From Amyelois transitella (taxonomy: Eukaryota > Arthropoda > Insecta > Lepidoptera > Pyralidae), in contig NC_083526.1 of NCBI RefSeq assembly GCF_032362555.1, forward strand, positions 5,724,001 through 5,788,000: DNA of 64,000 nucleotides, read 5' to 3'. The first letter of the stretch is position 1. Each line of letters starts with the position of its first letter. Of this stretch, positions 32,201 to 42,217 are shown one piece after another. Position numbers and translations under genes: made by a program. The notes beneath the pieces are model-generated. The model ran no database searches. It was not told where the DNA came from and saw only the letters and a list, made by a program, of their open reading frames with translations.

Positions 32201-35014
32201 TGCTAGCCTACCACCTAAACGATGATTACCTATTTTAGAGTGATCGCATATGTAATATTTCTATTTCACATCAAATTGTCATAATTGACGTACTTATAAC
32301 TGTAAGTTTTGACTATACGCGATGATTTACGGTTCCATTTTTTTTTCAGGTATAAAACCTCAAATAGTGGGATACGCGTGTGCGGCTTTGAACAGCAAAG
32401 AGTTTTACAAGAAACAGGAGCTAGCCTGGATTCCAGAGATGTGTAGGAAGTACCCGGAGGAGCTCATCGAGAGGGAAGACCTTAGTCCTGCAGCAAAGGT
32501 GAGTGTGGACTTTTAGCGGAAGCGAAGATTTGGGCTCGACCGCCACTTAAGGAAAGATCTTCCGCCAGGCTGGTGTGACGCTTGGGGTACCGCGCGACAG
32601 ACGATGTTGGATCGGAGGTTGTATTTATGCTTTTGCTTGCGCGATTTAGGATACGCACTGTTATTGGCTGATGTCGTCAAGTGATGGCCTGTGGTGTAGA
32701 GATGTCCCCACAGACTAACATGAAATGACTGTTTCGACTCGATTTGAGTACAGAGTAAATAAAGATAACACTTTTTGAGTCGATAACGACTCTGCTACAT
32801 ATATTTATTACGCATTTAAAGCAACCCCGATCGTAGTCTCCATCGATGTAGACACAGACTTGAATGGGAGACCGCAAGTAGCATAAAAAACATCTCAATC
32901 TCCTCCATGATTTGGATCCCATGTTAAACTGTTGATATCGACTGTCACCACATGATAGTAGTAACGCCACGTCAGATGTCTTTAGGTCTGTCTTTGGGTC
33001 GCAATCTCGTAAGACGGTATTTCCAATAAATACGAACAGCGGTATCAGAGTTATACCAAATCTGGACTGTGATAGATCAAATACGGTTTCAATCCTGCAA
33101 AAGTTGTGGAGAAATAAGTCTCAGGAGTCGTTTTGTATAAAAACCTGACTCACCCAACACAGGATTCATGGTCAAAGGTTCCGGACCCCTCCAGAGTGAT
33201 GAACATGCAATCGGGACAAAATACAGAAGGAAGAAGAAGACCACATCTGGACTGAGTCCTAGTCTGAAGCCCAAATCATATTGTTCCAGGACTGCATCCG
33301 CCACTTCCACCAGTTCAGCTCGCTAGAGCGCGCCCCAGACAGCGTGACCCGCAGCCACCCGGCGCTGCTGACGTGCTGCGTGCTCAGCGCCGCGCTGCGC
33401 GACCACACGGCCAGCGCCCGGCTGCTGCAGAGCGTGCTGGCCGCGCTCAAGGCCCACGGTCAGTGTGTCAGTGTGTCTCTAGCGGCCCCGCAGTCACCGG
33501 CGCTGCTGACGTGCTGCGTGCTCAGCGCCGCGCTGCGCGACCACACGGCCAGCGCCCGGCTGCTGCAGAGCGTGCTGGCCGCGCTCAAGGCCCACGGTCA
33601 GTGTGTCAGTGTGTCTCTAGCGGCCCCGCAGTCACCGGCGCTGCTGACGTGCTGCGTGCTCAGCGCCGCGCTGCGCGACCACACGGCCAGCGCCCGGCTG
33701 CTGCAGAGCGTGCTGGCCGCGCTCAAGGCCCACGGTCAGTGTGTCAGTGTGTCTCTAGCGGCCCCGCAGTCACCGGCGCTGCTGACGTGCTGCGTGCTCA
33801 GCGCCGCGCTGCGCGACCACACGGCCAGCGCCCGGCTGCTGCAGAGCGTGCTGGCCGCGCTCAAGGCCCACGGTCAGTGTGTCAGTGTGTCTCTAGCGGC
33901 CCCGCAGTCACCGGCGCTGCTGACGTGCTGCGTGCTCAGCGCCGCGCTGCGCGACCACACGGCCAGCGCCCGGCTGCTGCAGAGCGTGCTGGCCGCGCTC
34001 AAGGCCCACGGTCAGTGTGTCAGTGTGTCTCTAGCGGCCCCGCAGTCACCGGCGCTGCTGACGTGCTGCGTGCTCAGCGCCGCGCTGCGCGACCACACGG
34101 CCAGCGCCCGGCTGCTGCAGAGCGTGCTGGCCGCGCTCAAGGCCCACGGTCAGTGTGTCAGTGTGTCTCTAGCGGCCCCGCAGTCACCGGCGCTGCTGAC
34201 GTGCTGCGTGCTCAGCGCCGCGCTGCGCGACCACACGGCCAGCGCCCGGCTGCTGCAGAGCGTGCTGGCCGCGCTCAAGGCCCACGGTCAGTGTGTCAGT
34301 GTGTCTCTAGCGGCCCCGCAGTCACCGGCGCTGCTGACGTGCTGCGTGCTCAGCGCCGCGCTGCGCGACCACACGGCCAGCGCCCGGCTGCTGCAGAGCG
34401 TGCTGGCCGCGCTCAAGGCCCACGGTCAGTGTGTCAGTGTGTCTCTAGCGGCCCCGCAGTCACCGGCGCTGCTGACGTGCTGCGTGCTCAGCACATGAAT
34501 ACATACATATATATAGCTGAAGGTCGTACCCGTAAAGCCGACCAGCTAACCTGTCTTAAGATTTTCAGAGGGCAACCGCGATCAGGCATACAGGCATCCG
34601 AATAAAAGACTTTAATGAGCAGCTTCATATCCATTATTCTGACTGATGTATTAGTTTGATTGTTTACAGTGATTTGACCAGTATATAATATAGTTACACG
34701 ACAGCTTTCGTAGTTAACGTAAATTCTCTTTTTTCTCGCAACGATGATAATTTCCATAAAAAGTAGTAATTCTAAAAGTCTTTTCTATCTCTGTGTCAAA
34801 TTTCATATATTTTTTTTGTGTTTATTCTATACAATATATTATAAACATTTCGTTTAAGTATATTTATAAATTAAAACCTTCATTTACAGGTGCAAGCGGC
34901 GTTCACGCGTGTATAAACGAAACCGACATGTACCTACACCAGTTCTATAGCAAACTGGGTTTCGTTGAACTTCACCGCGACTCGGGAAAGGTTTACCTGG
35001 CCAGAGCCTTCTAG
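14262..35014 (+). CDS. Oga: O-GlcNAcase (protein O-GlcNAc hydrolase)
   Basis: Removes O-linked GlcNAc from Ser/Thr of nuclear and cytosolic proteins, the reverse of OGT. Exons: 14262-14328, 14442-14493, 15126-15354, 15993-16097, 16950-17112, 18919-19047, 20588-20731, 21355-21469, 22088-22173, 22629-22840, 24808-25183, 25913-26031, 26561-26649, 27228-27426, 28413-28587, 29436-29489, 30147-30334, 31096-31184, 31939-32066, 32350-32498, 33290-33458, 34890-35014. All phases agree, giving 1053 aa (human about 916). Order: GH84 domain starting [14 protein letters not shown] at residue 16, with catalytic Asp pair D130-D131 in LLFDDIE; an acidic Ser/Thr/Pro-rich middle; a stalk; and a C-terminal GNAT-like part ([20 protein letters not shown]). 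Exons 10, 15 and 21 are followed by tandem copies of themselves, so the donors used, and the true length, may vary. Confidence 0.93.
15781..15956 (+). mobile_element. Helitron-like non-autonomous element
   Basis: Begins TCCTTATATTATAAATGC after an A and ends GGTGCAGCTAG before T, as Helitrons do. It carries the family's CAGATTTTCATGAAATTTGG segment. It ends about 36 bp before the acceptor of the exon that encodes the catalytic aspartates. Confidence 0.7.
15993..16097 (+). other. Oga: GH84 catalytic exon of O-GlcNAcase
   Basis: A 35-codon, phase 0 exon encoding [16 protein letters not shown]. The adjacent aspartates are the family's substrate-assisted catalytic pair (human D174/D175). Both are intact, so this copy should be enzymatically competent. 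Confidence 0.9.
16205..16745 (-). repeat. two LINE 3' tails, family G
   Basis: Reversed family G copies at 16205-16455 and 16663-16745, each starting with (GAATA)n-like tails then GATTTATTTTCAAAATTGG. The second is cut short just before an (AT)n-rich stretch at 16748-16780. Another short reversed copy lies at 15690-15750. Confidence 0.75.
17113..18918 (+). other. O-GlcNAcase intron full of family A and B fragments
   Basis: Contains forward family A pieces at 17141-17215 and 17242-17460, reversed pieces at 17571-17694 and 17970-18152, a reversed Helitron remnant near 18190-18310, and a reversed family B tail (18740-18882) ending about 36 bp before the next acceptor. Confidence 0.65.
18740..18882 (-). 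repeat. retroposon family B 3' end
   Basis: Minus-strand translation gives the decayed C-terminus seen in better copies ([20 protein letters not shown], then AYPSGKEA-stop), followed by a (TATG)n tail. Copies also at 20120-20252, 28084-28400, 35735-35915, 48880-49080 and 63668-63840. Confidence 0.8.
19128..19365 (-). repeat. LINE 3' tail, family G
   Basis: Reversed copy beginning with a (GAATA)n tail. It is nearly the same length as the copy at 16205-16455. Confidence 0.75.
19677..20060 (+). repeat. tRNA-derived SINE (third type) with long tail
   Basis: The tRNA-like head includes CGGCCACGTGCTTGG and a box B-like GGTTCGAATCCCACG near 19739. The body contains GGTGAGGGAAAACATCGTGAGG and GGATCCAATACGGGTTAGG, and ends with GGATGCAACCGG and an AAGAAG-rich tail. 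Tail fragments recur at about 3540-3690 (-), 21840-21970, 33100-33240, 37880-38010, 40700-40870 and 46660-46860. Confidence 0.75.
20120..20252 (+). repeat. retroposon family B 3' end
   Basis: Forward copy encoding the remnant [20 protein letters not shown] and then the stop and TTTATGTATG tail. The tail was later split by a Helitron at 20253-20531. Confidence 0.8.
20253..20531 (+). mobile_element. non-autonomous Helitron, complete ends
   Basis: Starts TCTCTACTAATATT after A and ends GGCACAGCTAG before T, the A/T insertion and CTAG end of Helitrons. A GC-rich ACGCGGACAAAGTCGCGGG motif sits just before the end. The flanks are both (TATG)n, showing insertion into the family B tail. A 5'-truncated relative lies at 62515-62765. 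Confidence 0.85.
20886..21082 (-). repeat. family A retroposon, diverged
   Basis: Reversed copy with internal losses, from (CATA)n to GTCGCCTTTTACGACATC. A further forward fragment lies at 21500-21590. Confidence 0.7.
22330..22500 (-). repeat. LINE 3' tail, family F
   Basis: Reversed and diverged copy ending near the GTCAACTTCACAAT motif. It lies in the intron before the duplicated exon 10. Confidence 0.65.
22756..24260 (+). repeat. Oga: tandem array of O-GlcNAcase exon 10 end plus intron, ~192-bp unit
   Basis: Eight splice donors (ACT/GTAAGT) lie at 22841, 23034, 23226, 23418, 23607, 23799, 23992 and 24162. Spacings are 193, 192, 192, 189, 192, 193 and 170 bp. Each unit has the last 72 bp of exon 10, the donor, and about 120 bp of intron ending in GAATATCGTACAG, itself acceptor-like. 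Units 2-7 differ from the exon by only a few bases. Unit 5 has a 3-bp loss that makes TAA in the exon frame. The last unit and further scraps to about 24560 are strongly decayed. Confidence 0.95.
24260..24807 (+). other. Oga: O-GlcNAcase intron 10, distal part
   Basis: Contains further decayed pieces of the array's intron part (CCAAATATGCTACCTTG-like motifs near 24210, 24340, 24445 and 24520) and a short SINE-tail fragment (24640-24720) before the acceptor at 24808. Confidence 0.6.
25205..25372 (+). repeat. family A retroposon, 5'-truncated
   Basis: Forward copy starting near GGCTATGGATTAGGCAATC and ending with the tail ATAGACGTTATTATATTTATG. A family G-like fragment follows near 25605-25690. 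Confidence 0.8.
26893..27125 (+). repeat. family A retroposon
   Basis: Forward copy with a degraded head (CCATGTAGTTTCC) and degraded tail. It lies about 100 bp before the acceptor at 27228. Confidence 0.8.
27427..28412 (+). other. Oga: O-GlcNAcase intron 14
   Basis: Contains a tRNA-like SINE remnant (27520-27600, box B-like GGTTCGAGTCTTAG), a decayed copy of the end of exon 14 (27620-27735), AT-rich sequence, and a family B retroposon end (28084-28400) that runs up to the acceptor at 28413. Confidence 0.7.
28084..28400 (+). pseudogene. non-LTR reverse transcriptase C-terminus, family B
   Basis: 5'-truncated retrotransposon end. From 28099 it encodes [11 protein letters not shown] and then [15 protein letters not shown], the conserved C-terminal tail of insect non-LTR polymerase ORFs. 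The frame then breaks, continuing as MNVDEAKEI in another frame, followed by a (TATG)n tail at 28385-28406. The tail touches the acceptor of O-GlcNAcase exon 15. Confidence 0.8.
28469..29057 (+). repeat. Oga: in-frame tandem array of O-GlcNAcase exon 15 end, 183-bp unit
   Basis: GCGTTTGACGCGCCGG recurs at 28469, 28652, 28835 and 29018, exactly 183 bp (61 codons) apart. Three units are complete with donors (CTGG/GTCAGT) at 28588, 28771 and 28954; the fourth is cut after about 40 bp. Units differ at only a few bases. Because 183 is a multiple of three and the intron parts have no stop, the frame stays open from 28413 to 29078. Confidence 0.95.
29125..29325 (+). pseudogene. old diverged copy of O-GlcNAcase exon 15
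   Basis: Encodes RRIINVP and YVWELG in the same order as exon 15 (RRIINAP, YVWELC), in much more AT-rich DNA. It lies just after the fresh array and looks like a remnant of an earlier duplication round. Confidence 0.6.
29930..30112 (+). repeat. family A retroposon, 5'-truncated
   Basis: Forward copy from GTCGTAGAAGGCGACTAATGG to a TATGTACGTATGTATG tail. It ends about 34 bp before the acceptor at 30147. Confidence 0.82.
30385..30800 (-). repeat. family F LINE tail and reversed family A copy
   Basis: 30385-30610 is a reversed family F tail. 30616-30800 is a reversed family A retroposon lacking its head. A 45-bp direct repeat (TTTCC-AAGGACTAGAATT) at 30360-30445 brackets the left edge. Confidence 0.75.
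30822..31075 (+). repeat. family A retroposon
   Basis: Nearly full forward copy starting GTGCCGTGTGGTTCCCGGC. Its (TATG)n tail ends about 20 bp before the acceptor at 31096. Confidence 0.88.
31185..31938 (+). other. Oga: O-GlcNAcase intron 18
   Basis: AT-rich. In its last 150 bp the intron end and exon start are echoed: CCCAAAATATGACTTTTCAAATTAGTGGTTCC at about 31830 (decayed) against the true acceptor context ending at 31938. Nothing else was recognised. Confidence 0.5.
32499..33289 (+). other. Oga: O-GlcNAcase intron 20
   Basis: No gene seen. A SINE-tail fragment lies at about 33080-33240. The remainder is of average composition without a recognised element. Confidence 0.5.
33354..34492 (+). 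repeat. Oga: in-frame tandem array of O-GlcNAcase exon 21 end, 138-bp unit
   Basis: Donors (CACG/GTCAGT) lie at 33459, 33597, 33735, 33873, 34011, 34149, 34287 and 34425, exactly 138 bp (46 codons) apart. A ninth unit is cut at about 34492. I find no differences among units 2-8 by eye. Each unit is 103 bp of exon plus 35 bp of intron with an acceptor-like CCCCGCAG. The whole array is one open frame ending TGA at 34496-34498. Identity this high means very recent expansion or an assembly effect. Confidence 0.95.
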
Positions 35015-38000
35015 CCCAGAAGGGTAAGAAGGGCCTACACTAGAAGGGCTAGGTAGTTAGGCCACTGTTTTAAAAGCCCTTAATCGGCTGATTAAAAAGT
35101 TAACATAAAATATCTAGGAAAGGTTTTCATAGAGTTCGGAATAATATAAGATTAAAGAAGTGGTAGGTATATAGTTTTGTCAGTCAGTTTGAAAAAATTA
35201 AAGACCTACCTAAGTAAGATAAAATCCCTTTAGCAACTGCTTACATATAACACCATATAATTTTAAATAAGTGATATTGCCGCGTGGATTCCAGCATTTT
35301 AGAATAAAATCACCATGTTTTTCCCATGGATGTAATAAAAGGCAACTAAGGGATAGGCTCATAAACTTGGAATTCTTTATCAGTTGCGACACCATTTTCA
35401 GGCATCTTAATTCAGAGATTAATTTTTTACGGCTTTACAATTGGTAAAACAATGTGCGCAAAACGACGACATATCATTCTTTTAGTTTAACATGAAATTT
35501 GTCATTTCTATTGTTTTATATTATTCCGATTTCTATGGGCTTATACTTAGAAAAAGACCAGAAACATTTGAGTACTTGCAATCGTAAGACATCACTTTTC
35601 ACAATCTTAAGAAAGAGAAAGTTTTTTATTTGTTGTGATCATTTAATCAGTAGAATTTTGCACATTAATATAAATAAAATAGTTACAACATGTTTACCAC
35701 CAACATATATACATATAACACGTCTTTATCGCTCACGGGGTAGGCGGTGTTTTCAACTTACATATAAAAACGTTCTGGCAAAAAGTCAGGTCAAGATTAA
35801 CCGAAGATTTTGCATGAAAATTATTATGAATGTGGATGAAGCGAAAGAAGTGTGCAGGGATAGTGGAAAGATAGATCGTAGTTTATCCTTCGGGAAAGAG
35901 ATGTGATTTTATGTATCTAAAAAAATCGTTATTTTAATGACGATTACGTTTTTGTGATGAACTCATCACAAAAACAAAATTGAATCAGCAAATAGGACTT
36001 TTGATGTAACTTTTTGTGTAACAAGAAAAAATATATTCCGTAGATTTCTACGCATTTAGACTAAAATTTGATATAACTTAGGTATCTAATTGTATAAGAT
36101 AGGCATATTTTCTATGCTTGTACAGTTTGTGAATGAATTTTTTGTAAAATCTGTCATATTGTTTTTATGTACAACCATTTTATTGTTTATTACGCTTATT
36201 AGTTCTGTAAAAATGTAATTCTAATCACAAAATCATAGACAACACAGACAATCCCTCCAAAAGTTGAAAATATTGAGAGAGAAATGAATTAGGACGCTTA
36301 AATTCCGTTTCAAACAGGGAGTCGTGTGTGTAAAACATATATGGCACCAACACTCTCTTCCATCTTTACGTGATCCCAGTTGCACCCTCAGCCATTGTGC
36401 TTCGGGGCCTGATGTCTGCAATGGCATCCATACTATTAGCGAATATTATAAACTACTAAGAATGAGGAAAACTGTAGTATAATCCGTTTCAAAAAAGATT
36501 AACGAATCTAAAATGGCGTCATGTTTTTTTTTCCAAAACTGTCATTTCTACAAAACTTGCAGTGACAGATCGTAACGTAAAAAAGTGTAAATTTAAAATA
36601 TTTCTTTAATATAATATTTAAAAAAATTATTTCTGTACATTAAATATATTTACATAAAAACAATATTAAGTCAATGAAGAAACAAAATAATTTGAAAAAA
36701 TAACTATAATCACCACGCGAAACAAACATTTTACGAAACAAACAAATAGCTGTTTTTCATGCAGTACCACCGTATGTGTAAGTAAAGGCGGCAATACTGT
36801 GCAAGTGAGAGGGCATGATTTTTGCAGCTATTTTAGATTCGTTTATTTATTGAAATTGAAACGGGCCATTATTCGTTCGGTACTCAATACAAACTGTCAA
36901 AAGATATTTCATTGAGACATTTGTTTGTTGCAGAGTTGACCATCTAGTAAACTATAACACAAACAGTGTGTTTTTGTAAACTGTATTGTTTATTCAAGGA
37001 ATTGTGTGAAAATGTTGTGTATGCAAAAATAAAATTTAATTGTTGTTCGTGTTGTAATTGAACTAGTGAAAATAAGAATGTGACTAGGATTAGACGTTTT
37101 TTCATGTATTTTCTTTAAAAAAAAGTGATATTGATTTTCAAATGGCGTTTTTGCCTTGACACTTTTTGATCTTAACATAGTACAGTATTAACTCCTTTTT
37201 CTATTTTAATGATATATGAAGCTATTTACTGTCAAAAATTTTAAAAAATTTCTACAAAATTTGGCAAAGAATATTTTTTTTATAAACGTGTGAGATAATG
37301 AATTAGTATAAGCAAGCGTGTCAACTGTTGGCTTATCCTATGTATCGCACAGTATAAAGTGTTATTTTTTTTTTACAGTAGTCAATTTTTCTGAGCATGT
37401 TTAGTTCATAATACTGATAAAATTTTATGATATCTCTAAAGATCTCTTAATTTTTTGTCATTCAATAAAAGTTAAGAGAAATTCGGAATTTTTTAGTTTC
37501 TATACTATTAAAAATATCTGAAGTACTCTTATTTGCACATCATGTTACAAACTTGTTTTGAAAATTTGTGCTCACTAAACCACTCTGTATATTTCAAAGG
37601 TTTCGTTAAAAATCTTATAAACATAATAGTGAATGTATATAATATTTAAGAAAAAAAAGCCACTAAATAGTGTTTGAAAAAAAAATGTAAGTAAAAGTAA
37701 GTATAATATTTATATCAAAACACAATTACTGATTTGCGGGGCGAATATCGTGGGTTGGAAGACGCCTAGTCAAACATTTGTTTAGAGGAGGCAAGACTGA
37801 AGAACGTGAATGACGGTATCTTGTGATAACTAATATAATATAACAAGAGATAGCGGTACTTTTGGCTAGTACATTAGTTTGATTACCAACCAATGTTATT
37901 ACGGCAAGGGGAAAATATCGTGAGGAAACCAGCACATTCATACAACTGTATGTGTAACCAAGATTCAATATGGGTTAGTTTTCCCTGTAAAGGTTGCGGA

Positions 38001-39719
38001 GGTCAGACGGGAGTCATCCATTTTATTTTGATTACGGATTCGGTTTCCTCCTCCGCTATTACCGAAAGTACGTTAATCTCTTAGTCTATAAAAGGTGAAG
38101 GGACCGCTTATTGAAATTTGAAAATAATCTTAACTGAAGTGTAGTTAAGGATTTTTTTTTTGTTTAAAATGTATACTACGCTATAATTTTTTTAATATTT
38201 AATAGGTTTACACGTGATGGTGGCAAATATCTTTATACACATTGGAATATTGCACTGTGAAAAACTAACTTTTAAAAGAAATTTTGTCGGAAAGGTAACT
38301 TAACGTTTTTTCATTTTTTTTTCATATGAAAATTTTATATTAAAAGCAGCGTAGTTTAGCATAATTTAAGTCATGAAGATTTGCATTAATTATGAAGGTT
38401 CACATGCATTTTGATGGGACCCCTTATAAGCAAGCTTCTAAAAAAAACTGATTTATCAACTTGCAGACATTTTGTCACGTCTGCATTTCTGACTGGGTAG
38501 ACAGTGCCTCGAGTTAAATACTGAGATCACGTTTAGTTATTACCATACTAGTTTTTATGCATACTTATACTTACAAACTCCAATTTAGTATGAACTTTAT
38601 TGTAACGGTGTATCATTTATAGAAATAATATAATGATAAGACTACCATAAATGTATATCAAGCGAATCAAATTAAATTCGTTGGTGATTGAATAAAAACC
38701 ATTAATTTACGTTTACTTCCCTTTTTTTTAAAGTCATATCTGGTTCCTTTAGTAATTATAAGATTTTGTATTTTTTATTAAAAAATACTCGTAATACCGT
38801 TAAGGGAATTATTATTTTGCACAATTATTGCATTTCATAATTAATGCTTTGTTTATGTTTAAGATAGCGTCGTGCTATGTTTTAATAAAATTATTGTATT
38901 TACAGTATTTATTATGTTGCTAAGAAGTTATGTTATAATTTCATTTTTAATATCAGCTTGTCAACTTTGGACCTCTTTTATTAGAAACCTTATTAAAAAT
39001 AATGGCGTTTTAATAACATTGATTCCCCCGCGTAAAAGAGAAGTATGAAAAATGGAAGCATATGACTTGAGAGATAAATTTTATCAAAGTATAAATGAAG
39101 GGGTGCTATAATATTTGGCGTCGGATTTACACTTAGTAAATTTCACTTTGAACCTAAATGGAGCATTTTTGCCTGTTTAAAAGAAAGCAGTCTGGTTTTT
39201 GTCCGCAATATTAATAATATCTGTTTTAAATCAATGTTCTGTTTTAAATCAATGTCTGAACTTAATTACTGATCGATATCATTCCTAATTAAATACTTAT
39301 CTATGCTATTTTTGCTATCGTAAACCAACAAACATACATTTGAAATGTAAAAAAATAGGGCTTTCATTTTTACGAGAGATTTTTCATTATAAATTATGCC
39401 ACTTAAAAATATGACTATGTAATAATCATTATCGATAAATGATATATTCTGTAATCGTTGTAAATTTATTTTTGTCTGTATTTGTAATTTTAACATGGCG
39501 CCGATCATCCAGGAATCAATAAAACTAATAAACTACAAAAGAATGCATTTTATTTCTTTTTTCTATGTTATTAGAGTTCACGAACAGTATATCGCCTCTC
39601 TCTCTATCTATATCAATAAAGCAAAAAGTAAACGTTACAACGTTGCTGGTAAGCAAGCAACAATAAAATAACAGAGAAAAGAGATGAATGGAGGACGCTC
39701 CACATAAAACAAATTGTTC
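35015..39719. other. intergenic: O-GlcNAcase 3' region to LRR gene
   Basis: No coding sequence was recognised. It contains a MITE pair of ends (35129-35545) enclosing a family A fragment (35270-35375), a decayed family B end (35735-35915), SINE-tail fragments (36300-36430 and 37880-38010), then about 1.7 kb of strongly AT-rich DNA to 39719. Reading frames up to 80 codons here show no family signature. Confidence 0.6.
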
Positions 39720-42217
39720 TCAATCTTGCACCACCGACCTCGCATTAGACGTGGATAACTCCATTAGCTTCTGTTTTATTTCAGATATCTGTAATTGAAT
39801 TCCATAAATGACGTCCACAATTCAAAAGCAGAAATAAAAAAATATAATTTCGCCTGAAAAATTTGCACGACAAACTATACTTAACTTATAATGATACGTA
39901 TACATTCATACATATAGTCACGTCTATATCCCTTTTGGGGTAGACAGAGCCAGCAGTCTTGAAAAGGCTGAAAGGCAACGTTCAACTATAGGTATGGCTA
40001 ATTGAGATTCAAATAAAGTTAATTAGCCTTTCCCCTAGTTCCCTTCTATGACATCCATGAGACATGTGAAATATATGGAGTAGTCCTATTCTAAAATGCC
40101 AGGAACCACACGGCACATAAGTACAACAATGATACTCACTTTCTGTATTTCATTCAACAGCACCTTCTGTTCAGTTCTCGGCGTCATGTCCTTCCGATTC
40201 AGGTCGATAGCTTCTAAATTCTCAAACAACTGCTTTATCTTCAACGCTAAATGTACATCATTAGCACTCTTCCTTGGCACAGTGGGTTTAGACCTTCGTA
40301 TCAACCTTTTCCTATATTTATCTGGGAGGTCTTTTTCTATATCTTCTCTGGTCAAAAGAGTCATGTATTCTGGGTTGATGCCGTATGGGAAGGATTTTGG
40401 CTCCAATTTGTAAGTGCCATCGGCTGTGTGTTGTTTAATTCTGTAGTCTCGGCGCCAGTTTTGTAATAACTGGATGTTTCTAGAACGTTAATTCAGTTGA
40501 TTTGAATTATTATTTTTTAAGTTATATTTGCTGTTTAACCGCTTTCAAAAGAAAAGGTTTGCCGTTCGAACTCTATGAAGCCTGTATTTATGTATGTTTG
40601 TCCGCTGATCCGATTTTGATGCGGTTCTCAGGAAAGTGTTTGTAACACTTAGGAGGATTTGAAAATTTAGCCGACTTCAAAAAAGGAGGATGACGATTGG
40701 AGGTTATTCTGTCTCGCTGTGTGGCAGTCACGGTTACATCCTCATGTCTCCGGAGAGGAGCCTGGGATGCGGTTTTTGATCATGATCCTGGGTTGGGTGA
40801 TTAGGGTTTTTACATGAAGCCATTCCCACATGTCCTATGCAACATAGCCCATATTGATTTATACCATAAAGTGCACTAGATGTTTTTGTTCCTTAGTCGC
40901 CTTTTACGACATCTTATATGGGAAAGATATTTGAGTGGTCCTATTCAAGTGCTGGGAAGCACACTACATTTTTATTTTGGTAATGTATAAACGCTTGAAA
41001 TAGAATTTCATATGCATTGGCAAATATAGGTATCGTATTAATCTAAATACGAATCCAATTTTAAATAAAGCTCTGAAACAAATTAATGGTCACTGCAGGT
41101 TTGTAATCACCTTAAGCAACAATAAACTAAAATCTGGTCTACAATAAGTTTACTGATGTGTTATTCCTTGGATTGAGATGTAAATACGTAAACTTACTTC
41201 CTATCTTGCAGAATCTTCTCCCTCTTAGCCAACAAATCTTTGTGCTTTTTAATAGCCAGATCTTTCAGATAACTTTGCTTGATCTTCAGATTCGCCATTT
41301 CCTTACAGTCCGCTTGGCTGGGCACAACATACTTTGAACTCTGACTGTATGGCGTTAAAGTCTTGTATCGACTTTTAGCCAATTTAGGATATTTCCCTTT
41401 ATTTTTCTCATAATATTCTTCGTCGGTTTCCACTTCCTTTTCGTTCAGTTTTATTGATAGTGGTTCTTCTTTCATTTTGCTTCTATCAAGCACCGAATTA
41501 TAACTGAGACCTTGACTAAGAGTGTCGAATGTAATAGTACTCTGAGTTTCAGACAAATCTGTTTTCGACTGTTCAAAAATGTCGTCCACATATTTATTGT
41601 TCAAAAATGTTAATATTTTCAATAGACCTGCATTGAGAATATCCTTTGGTGGATATGTCAAAGGGTTTCCGCTAAATTGCAATACTTTTAGATTGAGAGT
41701 GCCTAATTCATGGGGGAGGGAAGTAAGTTTATTGTTTTGTAGCAATAAGTGTGTAAGACTAGGATGATTCTGAATGGATTTCGGAATTTCAGTCAGATAG
41801 TTGTCTCTCAAGTCTAACCACATCAAGCTTGGGAGCGATGGGAAGAAATCGTCGGGAAGAGTTTTAATTTTATTACTTTTTAGGTATAACACCTGCAATA
41901 GAAAGAACATGTTATTGCCTTTAATTTACACTTTCTCCGTACCAAATTTCATCAAAATTGGTTCAGTGGTTTAGGCGTGAAAGCGTAACAGACAGAGAAG
42001 AAGCGGACCCCCAGGCCCCGGAACGGTAGTGATGGAGGGTGCAACTGAGAACACGCCAAGTGAGAGATAAGGTAAAAAATTATGCCTAGGAACTTACGGT
42101 TAGCAATTTATTGTCAAATTTTGGAACTATCTCCAATCCGGTAGCAGATAAATCACAGGTGGTATCTTTGGATAAGACCTCGTCATATAAATTAGTAGAA
42201 ATAGATACTTCCGACAT
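39720..42217 (-). CDS. leucine-rich repeat protein, LRRC27-like
   Basis: Exons on the minus strand: 42217-42098 (ATG at 42217), 41892-41198, 40479-40140 and 39788-39720 (TGA). Phases join to 408 codons, 407 aa. About four LRRs cover residues 35-130 (LYLKSNKIKTLP, LDLRDNYLTEIP, LLLQNNKLTSLP, LQFSGNPLTYPP). A charged, Lys-rich, probably helical region follows (IKQSYLKDLAIKKHKDL). The repeats followed by a basic coiled tail and the motif NPLTYPPKDI resemble LRRC27, a poorly studied vertebrate and insect protein, so that name is an inference. It shares an upstream region with NELF-A. Confidence 0.8.
39905..40113 (-). repeat. family A retroposon
   Basis: Reversed copy in the last intron of the LRR gene, from CATACATATAGTCACGTC to GGAACCACACGGCAC. 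A smaller reversed piece lies at 40890-40970 in the previous intron, next to a SINE tail at 40700-40870. Confidence 0.8.

Noticed and set aside
33373-34605. Long plus-strand reading frame of 410 codons overlapping the 138-bp array in another frame
   Set aside because: It is a shadow of the tandem array: any stop-free 138-bp unit gives long frames. The frame joined to O-GlcNAcase exon 21 is the supported one.
39266-39508. Possible extra minus-strand exon of the LRR gene
   Set aside because: The exon at 39788-39720 joins in phase and ends in a stop, so no further exon is needed; this frame has no conserved features.
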